A stretch of DNA of 64,000 bases from Gamsiella multidivaricata. Lineage: Eukaryota > Mortierellomycota > Mortierellomycetes > Mortierellales > Mortierellaceae. Where the stretch lies: assembly GCF_025024155.1 (NCBI RefSeq), contig NW_026251734.1, positions 368,035 to 432,034 on the forward strand, given 5' to 3'. The position numbers and the translations under genes are program-made. Of this stretch, positions 48,726 to 59,990 are shown piece after piece; the first letter of the stretch is position 1; every line of letters begins with the position of its first letter. Under the pieces are notes generated by a model. The model saw only the letters and a program-made list of their open reading frames with translations, made no database searches and was not told the origin of the DNA.

Positions 48726-49919
48726 TTCGTTTTTTATTTGCTGCTGTGATGTCGTATTCAGAGAAAATAGCAGAGGAATCTTTGACCTCGCCTCGACAGC
48801 TATTTTTATCGGCCAGGCTAAGTTGGGGCTAGATTTGGCTTGGCAACCTGACGCACCGCTTTCAAATTATCGATGAGAAGGGAAGTGAGGGGTGCACTTG
48901 GACTTCAACGCAGTAGGAGACAGATGCATCCACCACGTCCTGTGTACTCAGGGGCTGTGTGGCCAACCGATACATGCGCACTGATTTCGACTCAGTGCAT
49001 CCCTTTGATCGATCGTATCAGCACTGCACGTATGATCGGATTGTGTATGCAAGGCTGCATCAACCATTTTTAAACAACTTGATACCAGACCAGGACTCTA
49101 CTCTTACTCCACAATGGTCTAAGAGTGTGAAGCCCTTGGCATTTTACTCCACTGGGTAACGTAACGGTGCAGCGCCCCATTTCATCATTCCTTCCGTGTC
49201 AATGCTCGCGATAAACATCGTATTTACCGTCCAGCGAATTGGCTGTTAAGGGTCAACTGAAATGTGTGTCTAAAGTTCTCTGGGCTGCTAATTGAGTTTC
49301 CCCCTCTTTCTCCTCCACTTCAATCCTACCAATACAATGGCAAGTCATCAAGAGATGTCACCCACGTGACGGATCTTATGAGACAGCAGTTTACTATACA
49401 AACTGAGGAAGGATGCCTGTGTATATATCGGCGACAACCACCACTGCACACACACACATATCCATCCATCCATTGAGCACCCCAACTTCGGTTCTCTTCC
49501 TTTTTTATCGCCCTCTATCCATCAATCTTCGTCCTCGACAGTTGCGCTCGCCATGTTTGTTTGTTCTTTTGCCCGATATCGATCCACCTCTCGTGGTGAA
49601 TATTTTGCACTAGACAAGACAGGTGAAGGCATAATCGAGGAAGCAGAGTAGATCAGGATGAGAGTTGTATAAAGGATCGGTTCATAGAGGATGGCGGTCT
49701 TGATGGAAGGTTATCAATGGGTACATCTTCGAGCTGGCCAGTCATCTCTTGCAGGACTTACAGGAACTCATGGAACAAGTCGACTGGACGTATCAGAAAC
49801 TAGAGCTCCTGACAAAGACGAACATATGCTTTTGATGGGAAGCCTGTGATTCATCAGTATATTCAGAGGAAATCAGCTGGACGATCTACTTTTTCAGGAA
49901 CAAGGGGCTCAACACGGCA
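48726..49919. other. Intergenic region upstream of the eS17 gene
   Basis: About 1.2 kb. A TATAAAG lies near 49669 and pyrimidine-rich sequence at 49490-49545. No gene recognised. The last 250 bp contain unexplained codon-like sequence without an open frame. Confidence 0.4.
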
Positions 49920-50425
49920 ATGGTGTTTGTGGTTCGGTGCCTGGCGTTCGCAGCAACTAATCGGGATATCTATTTTCGCCTTCGGACTCGCTCATCAAAC
50001 AGGGTCGCGTTAGAACCAAGACTGTCAAGAGAGCCTCCAAGGTCCTCATCGAGAAGTACTATCCTCGTTTGACCTTGGACTTCCAGACCAACAAGAAGAT
50101 CGCCTCCGAGGTCGCTATCATTCCCTCGAAGCGTCTCCGCAACAAGATTGCCGGCTTCACCACCCATCTGATGAAGCGTATCCAGCGTGGTCCCGTCCGT
50201 GGCATCTCCTTCAAGCTCCAGGAGGAGGAGAGAGAGCGCAAGGACAACTACATCCCTGAGGTTTCGGCCTTGGATACCTCGGCCATCGAGATCGATACCG
50301 AGACCCAGAACTTGCTCAAGTCCTTGAACTTTGAGGACTTGGCCGGCGTCACCGCCATCGAGGTCAAGCAGGCTCCCTTGGAGACTCACCGCAAGCCCCG
50401 TGGCGACCGCAAGGACCGTGCTTAA
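49920..50425 (+). CDS. RPS17: 40S ribosomal protein eS17, 2 exons (first exon uncertain)
   Basis: The main exon 50003-50425 begins at [20 protein letters not shown] and continues through [40 protein letters not shown] and [11 protein letters not shown], near-identical in order to eukaryotic eS17, a small-subunit protein of the 40S head/beak region. Length would be about 141 aa (usual 130-136). The initiator Met must come from an upstream exon because the frame has no ATG at the expected place; an AG acceptor sits exactly before GGT CGC. The best ATG followed by GT is 49920-49922, with an 80-bp intron containing CTAAT, but its donor (GTGTTT) is weak. An alternative is the ATG at 49553. The coding exon is certain, the first exon is not. 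Confidence 0.8.
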
Positions 50426-50565
50426 AGAAATAAACATTTCCTTACACTACTATTCACATATTGCATTGCATTCAGAATACTGCTGGAGCCACATCGTGTC
50501 ATGATGCTGCGGAAAAAAAAATTGGGCGAAAACAATTATTTATAACACACTAAAGGCGAATCCAT

Positions 50566-53094
50566 CTACTCGCTGACCTCCTGAGAGACGAACTCTGGGT
50601 ACTTGGCAGACACTTCAGACCAGGAGGTCTTGCCCTCGCATATATCCTTGACCAACTCCACAATGACCTCAATCTTCTCGCGGATCTGCTTTGTCGAGTC
50701 GCGCTCACGGAGAGTAACAGTGTCGTCCTGAGCAGACTGGAAATCGACAGTGATACCGAAGGGCGTGCCCAGCTCGTCGTTACGGGCATAGCGACGACCA
50801 ATGGACGCACCAGAATCGTCGACCTTGCTCGAGACACCGCTACGGCGGAGCTGCGCCGAGACCTTGTTCAAAACAGGAATGAAGACATCGTTCGTCGACA
50901 AAGGAACGAGCAAGCACTTTGTGGGAGCAACAACAGGTGGGAATGACAACACACCACGCTGCTCACCCTCCGGACGGGTCCAGTAAACGTGTTCCATCAA
51001 GCAATACAAAATACGACCGATACCGAACGACGGCTCAATGACATTGGGCGTGAATTCGCGAACTAGATTGAAAATGTAACGAAGTGAATAAATGCGCATC
51101 GCCCTTGATCTATCCGTACTCAGCTCGGAAAAAAATATACTTACTGTGAGTGGTAACGGAGACCTTCTCGAAGCTGCTGATAAGGTCTTTAGTGATATCG
51201 AAGGCCTCCTCATTAACGGTGACGGAAAATGAGCCGGTGCTGTCATGTGCCTTCTTCAGCTCCTCCAAGGCCGCCTCATCCAATGAAGCCAAGTGCTCCT
51301 CGACGGCCTTAGCATTCTTCTTGAAGCGAGGACCAAAGACCTTCTTATTGATCTCGAGCAGCAGCTTCTCCTCGACCAAGGGCTCGGGCAGACGCTCACG
51401 GACAACTAACTTCTCGCCAGTCTTGTTCGAGTGCACAGTCAAGTCATAAGCAGAACGATCAGCGCAGCCAACACATTCCTTCCAGCCATAAGAAGTATGG
51501 ATCTCAGCATCCCAGCAATCGCAGGCGTAATGAGCCATCTCGTTCTTCATGTGCTGACGGAAACGAACACGGTCAGGGTTGATACCGATCTTGGTCAAGA
51601 ACATATGGACGCGAACCAAGAAATAGCCCAAGGTCTGGTTGTCGATGATGCCCTTCTCCACAGCTTCGCCAACAGAGATCTCCAGAAGTTCGGTCTTGCC
51701 CTGAAGTTGAACAGAAGCGGGCAAAATCTTCAATTTGTAGGTGGCCACCTCGTTGAAGCGAGCGTGATCCTTCTTGGCAGGGTCGACATAGTGCTCAATC
51801 TCAGCCATAGTGAACTCTCTATTGTTATCAACAATAACAAGAGCGTTAGCAATTTTGATTACTCTGACTGCGCCTTGAGAACTAGAACCTGGTACCATGA
51901 ACCTGCTTCGCGATAAGAACATTTACCTGACACGTAAGAGACCCTCACGAGGCGAGATTTCGTTACGGAAGGAGCGACCAATTTGAGCAGAGGCGAAAGG
52001 CATGCGATCGTTGTTGAACTCGAGCAATCTCTTGAAGTTCAGGAACTGGCCCTGGGCAGTTTCGGGGCGCAGGAAACCGGGGAACTGGCCAGTGGGTCCG
52101 ATGCTGCTAGAGAACATGAGGTTGAAAACAACGGGCTCAGAGATGTCGTTACCGGTCTCGGGGGATTTGATCTGGTGAGTGCGCATAAGTTCGCCGAGTT
52201 CCGGGCCAGAGTAGTTGTCGATCTACATGGATGTGTATCGGATATACCCATCAGTCGACACAAAGCACAATTAAAGGGAAAAAGAACTGCATAAGTGACA
52301 TGACAATGTATGACAAACTGGAGCAACAATGCAATGCGGGAAATTGATGTTAGAGTTGCAGGACAAGTGTCCTCAACTCACCTGAGCAAGGATCTCTTTG
52401 TAGGTCTGGACAGTTCCATCGTCAAGGCGGACAGCAGTGACCTTGGCTGCCTTCTTCTTCTTCTTCTCATCCTTGTCGGCCTTGGCTTCAACGGGCGCGT
52501 TGCGCGCAATTTTGTCGCCGTCCAAGCGAGCCTCGAGCACGTTCTCGACCAAGTGATCAGCACGGAAGATCTCTCCAGTCTTGAGATCCTTGCACATCCA
52601 GTCCGAGAAACGGTCGACGTGGCCAGAAGTCTTGAGGACCTCGGCAGGGGTCATGATCGAGCAGTCGACCTCGAGCATGTCTTCCTCGAGAACAAAGTGC
52701 TTACGCCACATCTCGAGCACATTCGCCTGGAGAGCACAGCCTGGGGGACCGTAGTCGTAAAGACCAGCAACACCTATTTTGCGAATTGTAAATGTCGATC
52801 AAACAAGATATACTGGTGAGTCATCGGCGACCTGAATGAAACAACGAGAAGAAGATGCCGAGGGCGGCCCGCAGTAAAAGAGGGACAAGGACCTAGAGTG
52901 GGCTAGGACCAAATGTTGTGATATGTTGGGATGTTGGATGGGAGCAGGCACAGGGTGGGAAATGGTGGATATGGTTTGATAAGATACAAATCGATTATTT
53001 TACCTCCGTAGAGCGAGAAGGCGGGGGCGTAGAAGAAGCGCTTGCTGAGCAGCTGCTCAAGCGCAGGTCTGTTGAATGTGGATGCAGCGGACAT
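50566..53094 (-). CDS. GRS1: Glycyl-tRNA synthetase (class II), 5 exons
   Basis: Minus-strand exons are 53094-53004, 52773-52382, 52222-51927, 51818-51145 and 51062-50566 (649 aa). It charges tRNA-Gly. Landmarks: [20 protein letters not shown] and [11 protein letters not shown] at the N-terminus, [17 protein letters not shown], class II motif 2 ([18 protein letters not shown]; the joint of exons 3 and 4 lies inside), motif 3 ([12 protein letters not shown]), and the anticodon-binding domain (KCLLVPLS to the C-terminus; [17 protein letters not shown]). Length is normal for eukaryotic GlyRS. No separate mitochondrial copy is visible, and an in-frame upstream leader without ATG (53172-53095) may encode a mitochondrial presequence, as in yeast GRS1, which starts its mitochondrial form at a non-AUG codon. 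Confidence 0.95.
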
Positions 53095-54243
53095 GATTGT
53101 TGTTGTCGAGGAAGTTGATGAGGAAGTGAATGAAGAGAACAAGGACTGAGGGAATCCTTTAGAAAAGACCTTTCATGTTCGTTCCCCCCTTGCCCAAACA
53201 ACGCATAAGCAAAGTCACGGACCATCACGTGGAGCCACGATGACTCCACAAGGAGTCAAAAGCACAGCAATTACGGCGACTCTTCGTGCCTTCAGGGCAC
53301 ATTATTATGCGCTGCGTGACTAATGGTTAATGTATACGTCGGTCCCTCCACTTTCTACCAAAGTATTCTGCAGGTTGCGCATACCCATGCTGTTGCGTCC
53401 ATCGTATCCTATCCCTGGATGATAAGGACCCGCGACTCTACTCGTCAAGGATAAAGACAGAGCAACTCGTAAATTTCTCCGGTTAACTCGTAATTTTGAG
53501 AACTTTTTACGAGTCCATATCCCATGTATTTCTGAGAGAGAGCGTTTGCATTTCAACCTTCTCGAAATTTATCTATTCACGGACCTTAAAAGAGTCAAAG
53601 AATGATGAGTGATATCCCTTGTTTTATGGATGCAAGCAATAAAAGACGTCTTTCCGCAGCAGACTGGGATAAATGATAGAAAACAATGCGCTAAATTGCG
53701 CGTTATGCCACACAAGAACTCATACAGTTGACAAGGATTGCGCGTGGATCAGCAGGGAGTAATTGCCCTGAACGCGGGTGCCTGAAAGTACCTCTAAAGG
53801 AGCATCACATAGTTGCATAGGCCTGCGTCAGATATAGGAATTCTTTCCATTTGACCTCGTAGGTTAGTTTTTATGTATGCTCTTAGTGCTTGTCGCCACT
53901 CCGGAAAAGAACCGTATCAAAAAACATGGCAAGCATGGAGGAAACCTGGAAACAAATAAGCATTAGATGGCTGACATCAATTGATATGCATTGCTGGAGT
54001 CTTTCATCCAACTCCGGGATGGGGATCAAACATTTTCTGACCGTTTCCGTCTTGGCATTCTCAAGAGGAGCAAACAAACCCGTACTTCACAGAACTCTCC
54101 GAAAAAAAAAATCAGTCATTCAGTCTCAGCAAGCAATTTCTGCGAGAATTGCCTGGCATGCTCAACGTGGTAAATGGATTTCTGGACGGGTTGAATTTTC
54201 CCAAAAAAAAAAGTGCGTCGTCCATACTGGAGAGGCAAAAGTG
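53095..54243. other. Gene-poor interval upstream of glycyl-tRNA synthetase
   Basis: Apart from the possible non-AUG leader of the synthetase (53095-53172), I see no gene. The sequence is more AT-rich than the coding neighbourhood. Confidence 0.45.
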
Positions 54244-54316
54244 TGGAGAATGAGAGACTTGAACTCCCGACCTTCCGCTTTGGAGACGGACGCGCTGCCA
54301 ATTGCGCCAATCCTCC
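54244..54316 (-). tRNA. tRNA-Trp (CCA anticodon)
   Basis: The minus strand folds as a complete 73-nt cloverleaf: a 7-bp acceptor stem (GGAGGAT with ATTCTCC, one G-T pair), a D arm around TGGCGCAATTGGCAGCG, a 5-bp anticodon stem (TCCGT with GCGGA) enclosing loop CTCCAAA with anticodon CCA, and a T arm GGGAG/TTCAAGT/CTCTC. The discriminator base is A. There is no intron and no encoded CCA. A short TTTT just downstream (54241-54237 region) can serve as the polymerase III terminator. Confidence 0.92.
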
Positions 54317-54386
54317 TTGGATTACAGAGTTGATCGGTAGAATGACTATAATAAATAAAAAAATTATCATGTAGACTTTACATGCT

Positions 54387-54466
54387 GGAAATCCATGCAA
54401 TTTTGGCGCAGGAAATCCACTTCAAAGTACTTGGGAAATCCACTTAAATGGACTTAGGAAATCCAT
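54387..54466. repeat. Four dispersed GGAAATCCA repeats upstream of tRNA-Trp
   Basis: The motif GGAAATCCA recurs four times (starting near 54387, 54411, 54433 and 54457), spaced 22-24 bp apart, the last three with partly shared flanks (ACTT, ATTT). The array lies about 70 bp upstream of the tRNA gene. Confidence 0.7.
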
Positions 54467-54541
54467 TTATGAAATGGGCGCAATATGTAAGGTCCCATGA
54501 TGGGATTTATTTTCTGTCCCACCTGCAAGTTTCCTTCTCTA

Positions 54542-55082
54542 CTTTGGTGGAAAGGATGACTACAGTAGATCATTGGTCTGATAGATTCGCAGGGTCAATC
54601 GACTCGAGAGACAAATTGTTATAAAAAAAAATTGTCTTTGAGGATCCTTGAAAAAGAGGGTAAATTTTGCGACGCTGACCGCGTTGATCATGCTAATAGT
54701 GCAGCCTTAGCCTCGTGTTAAGTCTTGATGCTATGGATTGAACTCATGGGGATTTATGTTAATAAAAAAAAAAAAAAAAATTGATGCTATGGATTGAACG
54801 TTACTGAACTGCCTACAGGGGGTGAGATGGTTGACAACTTTGGAGGGGATCGGGAGGATACGCTTTTTGCAACAGTTGTTTTCAGCTTCTAACACAGCGA
54901 TGAGGTGTGGTAATTGTTGCGCAGGTCTTAGAGGCAAACCCGAGGAATGTTACCTGTTCTATGTCCTCTGGTGACTGTAGATCGGTTTTGCTTTGGTGGA
55001 AAGGACAACTGCAGTGGATCATTTGCGAGTTGGTCTGGATAGATTCGCGGGTCCCATTGACTTGAGGGATATATTGCTGTAG
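54542..55082. repeat. Diverged direct duplication of about 80-90 bp
   Basis: Two related blocks, 54542-54622 and 54991-55082, both begin CTTTGGTGGAAAGGA and share stretches such as GATAGATTCGC with a few small indels. They bracket a region with no gene and look like remnants of a repeat element. Confidence 0.6.
54725..54799 (+). mobile_element. Minute retro-insertion with 19-bp target-site duplication and poly-A
   Basis: The 19-bp sequence TTGATGCTATGGATTGAAC occurs at 54725-54743 and, identically, at 54781-54799. Between them is a 37-bp insert of 20 bp of unique sequence and 17 A (54764-54780), with AATAAA at the junction. Perfect flanking repeats plus a terminal poly-A is the signature of LINE-type target-primed reverse transcription, here extremely 5'-truncated. 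Confidence 0.65.
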
Positions 55083-56513
55083 AAATCATATATTATAAAG
55101 AGAAAGAAATAATCACGTTGGCCCTAACAGTACGTGGATCCTGGAGAACGCTGACAAAGGCTATTCGGACATACAGAGAAATGCGCGTTTTCATGCATTA
55201 GCATATGCATGCAAAAAACGCTGAGTCGGGTACTCGCTTCGACAGAGGATGAGGGCGCAATGAAACGCAATTTAAAGTGCCTTGTCTGCCTTTCTATTAA
55301 ATTGAAAGGCTGCTAATCGATTCATTATTATCGATGCGGAGATGGTTGTTATTTACGCTGCTCTATTTGATTCTTTGAGCGCGATAGATACGATCTGAAA
55401 AGGTCTTGCAAGGAGGACCAACTGGTCGCTGTATTATAGGCGATGTGTGCAGGGAAGACTCAACGATGCTCTGCTTGATGGTGCCCTGCTTCCGTAGAGC
55501 TGCTGTTCTTGCCGTAAGTTCATAACAACGGTGAATGCGTGAGAACCTGTTTCATGCACTGAATATTCTTGTGTCCGCCTGGTTGCCGGCTCTTCTTTCC
55601 TGCGCCCTCCGCCTCTTTGCCTCGTCATAGGGGTGCTCAGAGTATCTGGTAGATACCAGAGTCTAATGGTCTTTTCCACTGTTAGTTCTCTCACGTTCAT
55701 CATCCCTCCTGCACACACACACACACACACACGCACAACCCCATCTGTTTTTCTTTCTTCAACATCCATCCTCATTCCACCACCCATCTCCTTCTTATTC
55801 TCTCTTTTCTCCCTCCTAGTGAAAGAAAGGGAAAAAGAAGAAACGACCCTGCTGCCACCAAAAAAAAAAAAAAAAAAATACAACGCAGCCGTACATCGAG
55901 AAACAAACAAACTGCCCAACTGCCCCTGGCTGCCATTCACACCTCCACAGATCTCTCGCTCCATCGGCCTTGATCCTTCCCTGCAATCCCACCGCGCCCG
56001 CAACCCCTTCCCTCTGTCCTCGCTTTCCCTTTCGATTTCCCTTCAATTACTGCGTACTGGTCCTGAGTCTTTGGTCTACAAACGAGGACCCCTCCCCCTC
56101 TTCCTCTTCCTGCTTTTATAAACCCAGAGCTGAGTGCTTTCCTCCAGGTAAGGGGCTGATCAGTTCTTAGTCAAGCATCTCTTGCCAACTCGACTCGGAA
56201 CAACACCAACACCTGCGACGATGGAGAGAGGATATATAGGCGCCCACTCCCGTCCTGTGCTATCCTTATCTTCACGACTCGGGCCCATTCAGCCGAGTCC
56301 CACTAATCCGTGCTAAACTGCATTTTGTTTCCCTCTCTTTTAGCACGAATCCTCGGTGGAACATAATTCTTAACCAACTCGGGTTCTCATTCAGCTAAAA
56401 GCCGACGCCAACAAGGGCTCCTTGAAGCAATACAGTCAGAGCGAGGCGGAAACACCTCGCCCCTCTTCTTTGTTACCGCGCATTGTACCTCGTCAGACGG
56501 CTCAGCACTCTCA
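54800..56513. other. Gene-poor, repeat-bearing interval
   Basis: Contains the second copy of the diverged duplication (54991-55082), a (CA)n microsatellite (55712-55732), a 19-nt poly-A (about 55860-55878) and CT-rich leader sequence of the SAP-domain gene, with a possible untranslated intron donor (AGGTAAGG near 56150). No other gene recognised. Confidence 0.5.
55712..55732 (+). repeat. (CA)n microsatellite
   Basis: About ten CA units upstream of the SAP-domain gene, followed by ACGCACAA. Confidence 0.9.
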
Positions 56514-57245
56514 ATGTATCATCAATCGTCTCAAAACTCATCCAGCAATAGCCTGCTTACACAGGCGCTGTCGATCGATCCACGGTTTCAGGTTGAATAT
56601 CCGGTTGACTACCAGGCCCTATACACCGTAACCCCAGACCGAGAACTCCATGGACAGCAGCAGCAGCAGCTTCGGCAGCTTCAGCAGATTCAGCGATTGC
56701 AGCTTCAGCAGCTCCAGCAGGAACAAGAGCAACAGCAGCAGCATCAACAGCAACAACAGCAACAGCAACAACAGCAAGAACATATCGTCAATTATCATCA
56801 AAGACAGATTGCGACGGGGCTCTCAGGGCAAGGCCAGTTTATGTTTGATCCATCTTCAATCCCGCTTTATTCCTCATCTATGGGACTTCCAGATCAAGAG
56901 CAGGTCGGGGATGTTATGGACTTGTCACTCCCCAACGACCTTGACAATGGCAACTCAAATGACTGGACCTCATTCCTTTCTCTGGGCAACATTGCGGATA
57001 TGCCAGCGAGCATGACCCTTGAGCAATTGCAGCTGATACAAAACGAACTTGACGGCGAAAAGTGGGCCTTAGGGCAGAGTACTGAATTCTCGCTTAATGC
57101 GCCGGATCCAACCTCACAAGTTCAGCAACTGACACAGGAGCATCCAGGAGCTGAAGTCCAGCAGCAGCAGCAGCAGCAGCAACACCAGCAACAACAACAA
57201 CAACAACAACAACAACAGCGGCTGCAACTACAGCAGCAGCAACAA

Positions 57246-57277
<32 letters not shown>

Positions 57278-58802
57278 TGAGCAGCAGCATGAGCAGCAAC
57301 AGCAACAACAGCAACAACAACAGCAACAGTTACTTCAACAGCAACAACAACAACAGCAGCAGCAACAGCAGCATCGTCTTTATCAGCTCCAGCAGCAGCA
57401 GCAACTTCGCCTTCAATTAGAGCTCGCCAGCCGAACGCAATTGCCTCAGAGTCCAGCACCAGGAATGGGGTACTCTACACCCCTCCAGCAATTCCCACAT
57501 CATCTTCATGGAATGGTGCAGTTTCCATCCGGCCACTCGCCCGCCCAATCGCCTCTCTCTCCTAGCAATTACGCTGGTGACGACTACTTCTCGTCAAGGC
57601 AAGCATCACCAGGCCCTGCCTCGTCGCCGAGTGCATCGTCCAAGATCAAATCGAGGCCCAGGCCCTCGACCGCTGGGGCCAGGATGTCTCAAGGTGGTAT
57701 AAAGGCGCTCTTTGGACAAGGTGGATCCAAGAGCAACCGCATCTCTCTTGACCTAAAAACGGAGCCATCTATCAACCTGCCTCCACCACCACCGCCACAA
57801 CAGGGACTGACAGCCACGTTGATGGCCGCCAATCAGACAGCCGGTAACATTGTGCCTCCCAAAACACCGCCTCCCCCTCGGAAAAAGAAACCTGCAAAGA
57901 CTATGTCTGCCGAAATACCCATTCCGACTCCAGCTGTATTGAGTGCTGTACTGGAAGGGATCGCACAACAGGACACTAGTTTAACAGGCATCAACCATGC
58001 AGAAGGAGCACCACCTGTCCTCACACTGGCAGAGCGACGTGCGGCAGCGGCAGCGGCAGGAATCCAAAGACGGAGGTCAGCGTCGGAATCGTCTACCCTT
58101 GCGTTTAAGCCTGGCTCAGTATCATCGATACCAGCGTCCCTCATCCCCCCCAGCCTTGGTCTGGACTCGGAGGCGAAGCGCTTTATTCTCTCTCCAAATG
58201 TTACTCCTGGAAGTGAAACTCTTCCCCTACCGAGTCCTTCGATTCTCTCGACATCAGCATCATCGCCAGCGCCGATACAGATTGGAAGGATTACTCCTCG
58301 GCACTCCTCCTCTCAAGCGCGGACGGAAGAACAGCAACGACAGCTCGATGCTGCTATGGAGCGGGTTGACTTCGACGATGTGACAGTGGCGGAGTTGAAG
58401 GAGATGCTCCGGCAGCGTGGGAAGCACGGGGGAGGCAAGAAGGCGGATTTGATTAAGAGGCTGCAGTCGGAAATCGATATTATTCGAGCTAAGCGTCAGT
58501 CTGATACACGACAGGGTACAGCAACCATCCCACCACCTCTTGCTTCACCGACTCATCAGCTGTACAAGACCCTGGGAGGCATGCATATAGGACCCGCACC
58601 TGTGCATAACAGCATGGCAGCCGCAGCTGCCGGAACGACAACGACGACGACATCGGGACCATCCCATTTGCGATATTCCCTCTACGATGATGTCCCACCA
58701 GAGCCAGGAGCAGGCATGGGCACCATCCTGGAGAATGGAATGGGAGCACCCTCTGGAGCAGGATTTGGCACAGGACACTTGACAGCTCACTCCAACACTT
58801 AA
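56514..58802 (+). CDS. Q-rich SAP-domain protein (putative DNA-binding regulator), single exon
   Basis: A single 762-aa frame from the first ATG. The N-terminal half is dominated by glutamine runs (56655-56785 and 57163-57415, some imperfect CAG/CAA tracts). The middle is Pro/Ser-rich with PPPPPPQQ and a basic PPPRKKKPAKT. Near residues 620-660 lies a SAP domain: FDDVTVAELKEMLRQRGKHG followed by GGKKADLIKRLQSEI, the helix-turn-helix-like motif of about 35 residues that binds AT-rich scaffold DNA. A RRAAAAAAGIQRRRSASES segment and a Gly-rich end complete it. It resembles fungal SAP/polyQ regulators of unknown target; nuclear. A 26-nt poly-T lies 140 bp after the stop codon. Confidence 0.85.
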
Positions 58803-58938
58803 AATAATTAAAGAGAGAAGCGATAAAGCCTGCTATCTCTTTTATTCTTTGTAGTGTTCAGAGTGCTCTGGAGAAAATGAGATTAAAGTTTGTCCCAAGT
58901 TTTGTGTAACACTTCTTTGTCTCGTTGCTATCGCGATG

Positions 58939-58941
<3 letters not shown>

Positions 58942-58967
<26 letters not shown>
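58942..58967 (+). repeat. Poly-T tract (26 nt)
   Basis: An uninterrupted T run about 140 bp downstream of the SAP-domain gene stop codon. Confidence 0.95.
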
Positions 58968-58969
<2 letters not shown>

Positions 58970-59274
58970 TCCTTGCTTCTGTTGGTTATACCAGACTCCA
59001 AGGAAGCTCATCGGATCAACATCCACAGATTCAGCATTTGACTATTTCTCTCTGAATAACATGTACTGGAACCGATCCCGATTGCCGTGCACATACCGGG
59101 ATATGCCCTGGTTAGTCTCAACGTAGACAGATGTCTCCTGTTGACGCCCTGACAGATCCAACCCCTTGCCGGCTCAGGAACCGCCTGCTCTCTCCGAACC
59201 TTTTCTGGTTGCAATCCAAATGCGAGTAGGACTCTAGCTTTGTGGGTGCAGATGTGATGTTGGAGAAATACCAG

Positions 59275-59990
59275 CTATAGTGGAAACATGCATCGTGCAG
59301 ACTGATCGCTGCACTGCTGAATATGGACTTCCTCAACTGACCGTCGGCCCCTCTCCAGTCGTTTTTTGACAATGTCCTGCATCGTCACTGCCTGTGCCTC
59401 GCTCGGCTGAATTAACAAAAAACAATGAACCAGGCTCTCGATAACAGACGACGACCAGACGCATCCAGAATTCTTCTCTATATCGGTTACTCGAAGGAGC
59501 GGTTCTAGAACTGACGTCCTAGCTGAAATAAATTGCTTTTTAATCCAATAACTCCATTCCATAAGAGTCATCCTGCTCCTGTCGATGGGTCCACGTCCTT
59601 CATAGCCACAAGGACAGATCTCCGTGGGGTCTCATCAAGGTCCGATATCATCATCAGGCGGTCTCCTTTCTCGGATTCGTGGATGTCCAGCGCTGTTCAG
59701 AAGTCCAGGAACCTTGTTAAAATCTATATCCCCCGTTCCACCTGGAATCGCCCAGATCGGCTGCCGAGATAATGGCGCCAAGAATTTATCTATGGAAGAA
59801 AATAAAACGGACCTCGTCTGGTCGATAGTGGAGGAGCTTTATTTTGCCCAAAAAAGCCGTGACAGACTCGATAACCACGGAATAGTCAATCTCGCTACGC
59901 TGCTCGGCGAATCTAATCTCGGGCTGATTGAATGCATCATCCAGCAGCACGTCGTCGTAGATGCATGGTTGTTCCTCGGTACAGGTGTTG
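59275..59990 (-). pseudogene. Possible decayed protein-coding remnant, family unknown
   Basis: On the minus strand, protein-like segments follow one another but in different frames and separated by stops: EQPCIYDDVLLDDAFNQPEI (ending at a stop at 59792-59790), IPGGTGDIDFNKVPGLL, then SDLDETPRRSVLVAMKDVD, then MEWSYWIKKQFISARTSVLE through QAVTMQDIVKKRLERG. Each lacks a good initiator Met except the last, and none shows clear splice sites that would join them. This pattern suggests a gene broken by frameshifts, though an undetected intron-rich gene is possible. I do not recognise the family. Confidence 0.35.

Noticed and set aside
57094..57459. Ala/Val-rich minus-strand frame
   Set aside because: Antisense shadow of the CAG/CAA tracts in the SAP-domain gene.
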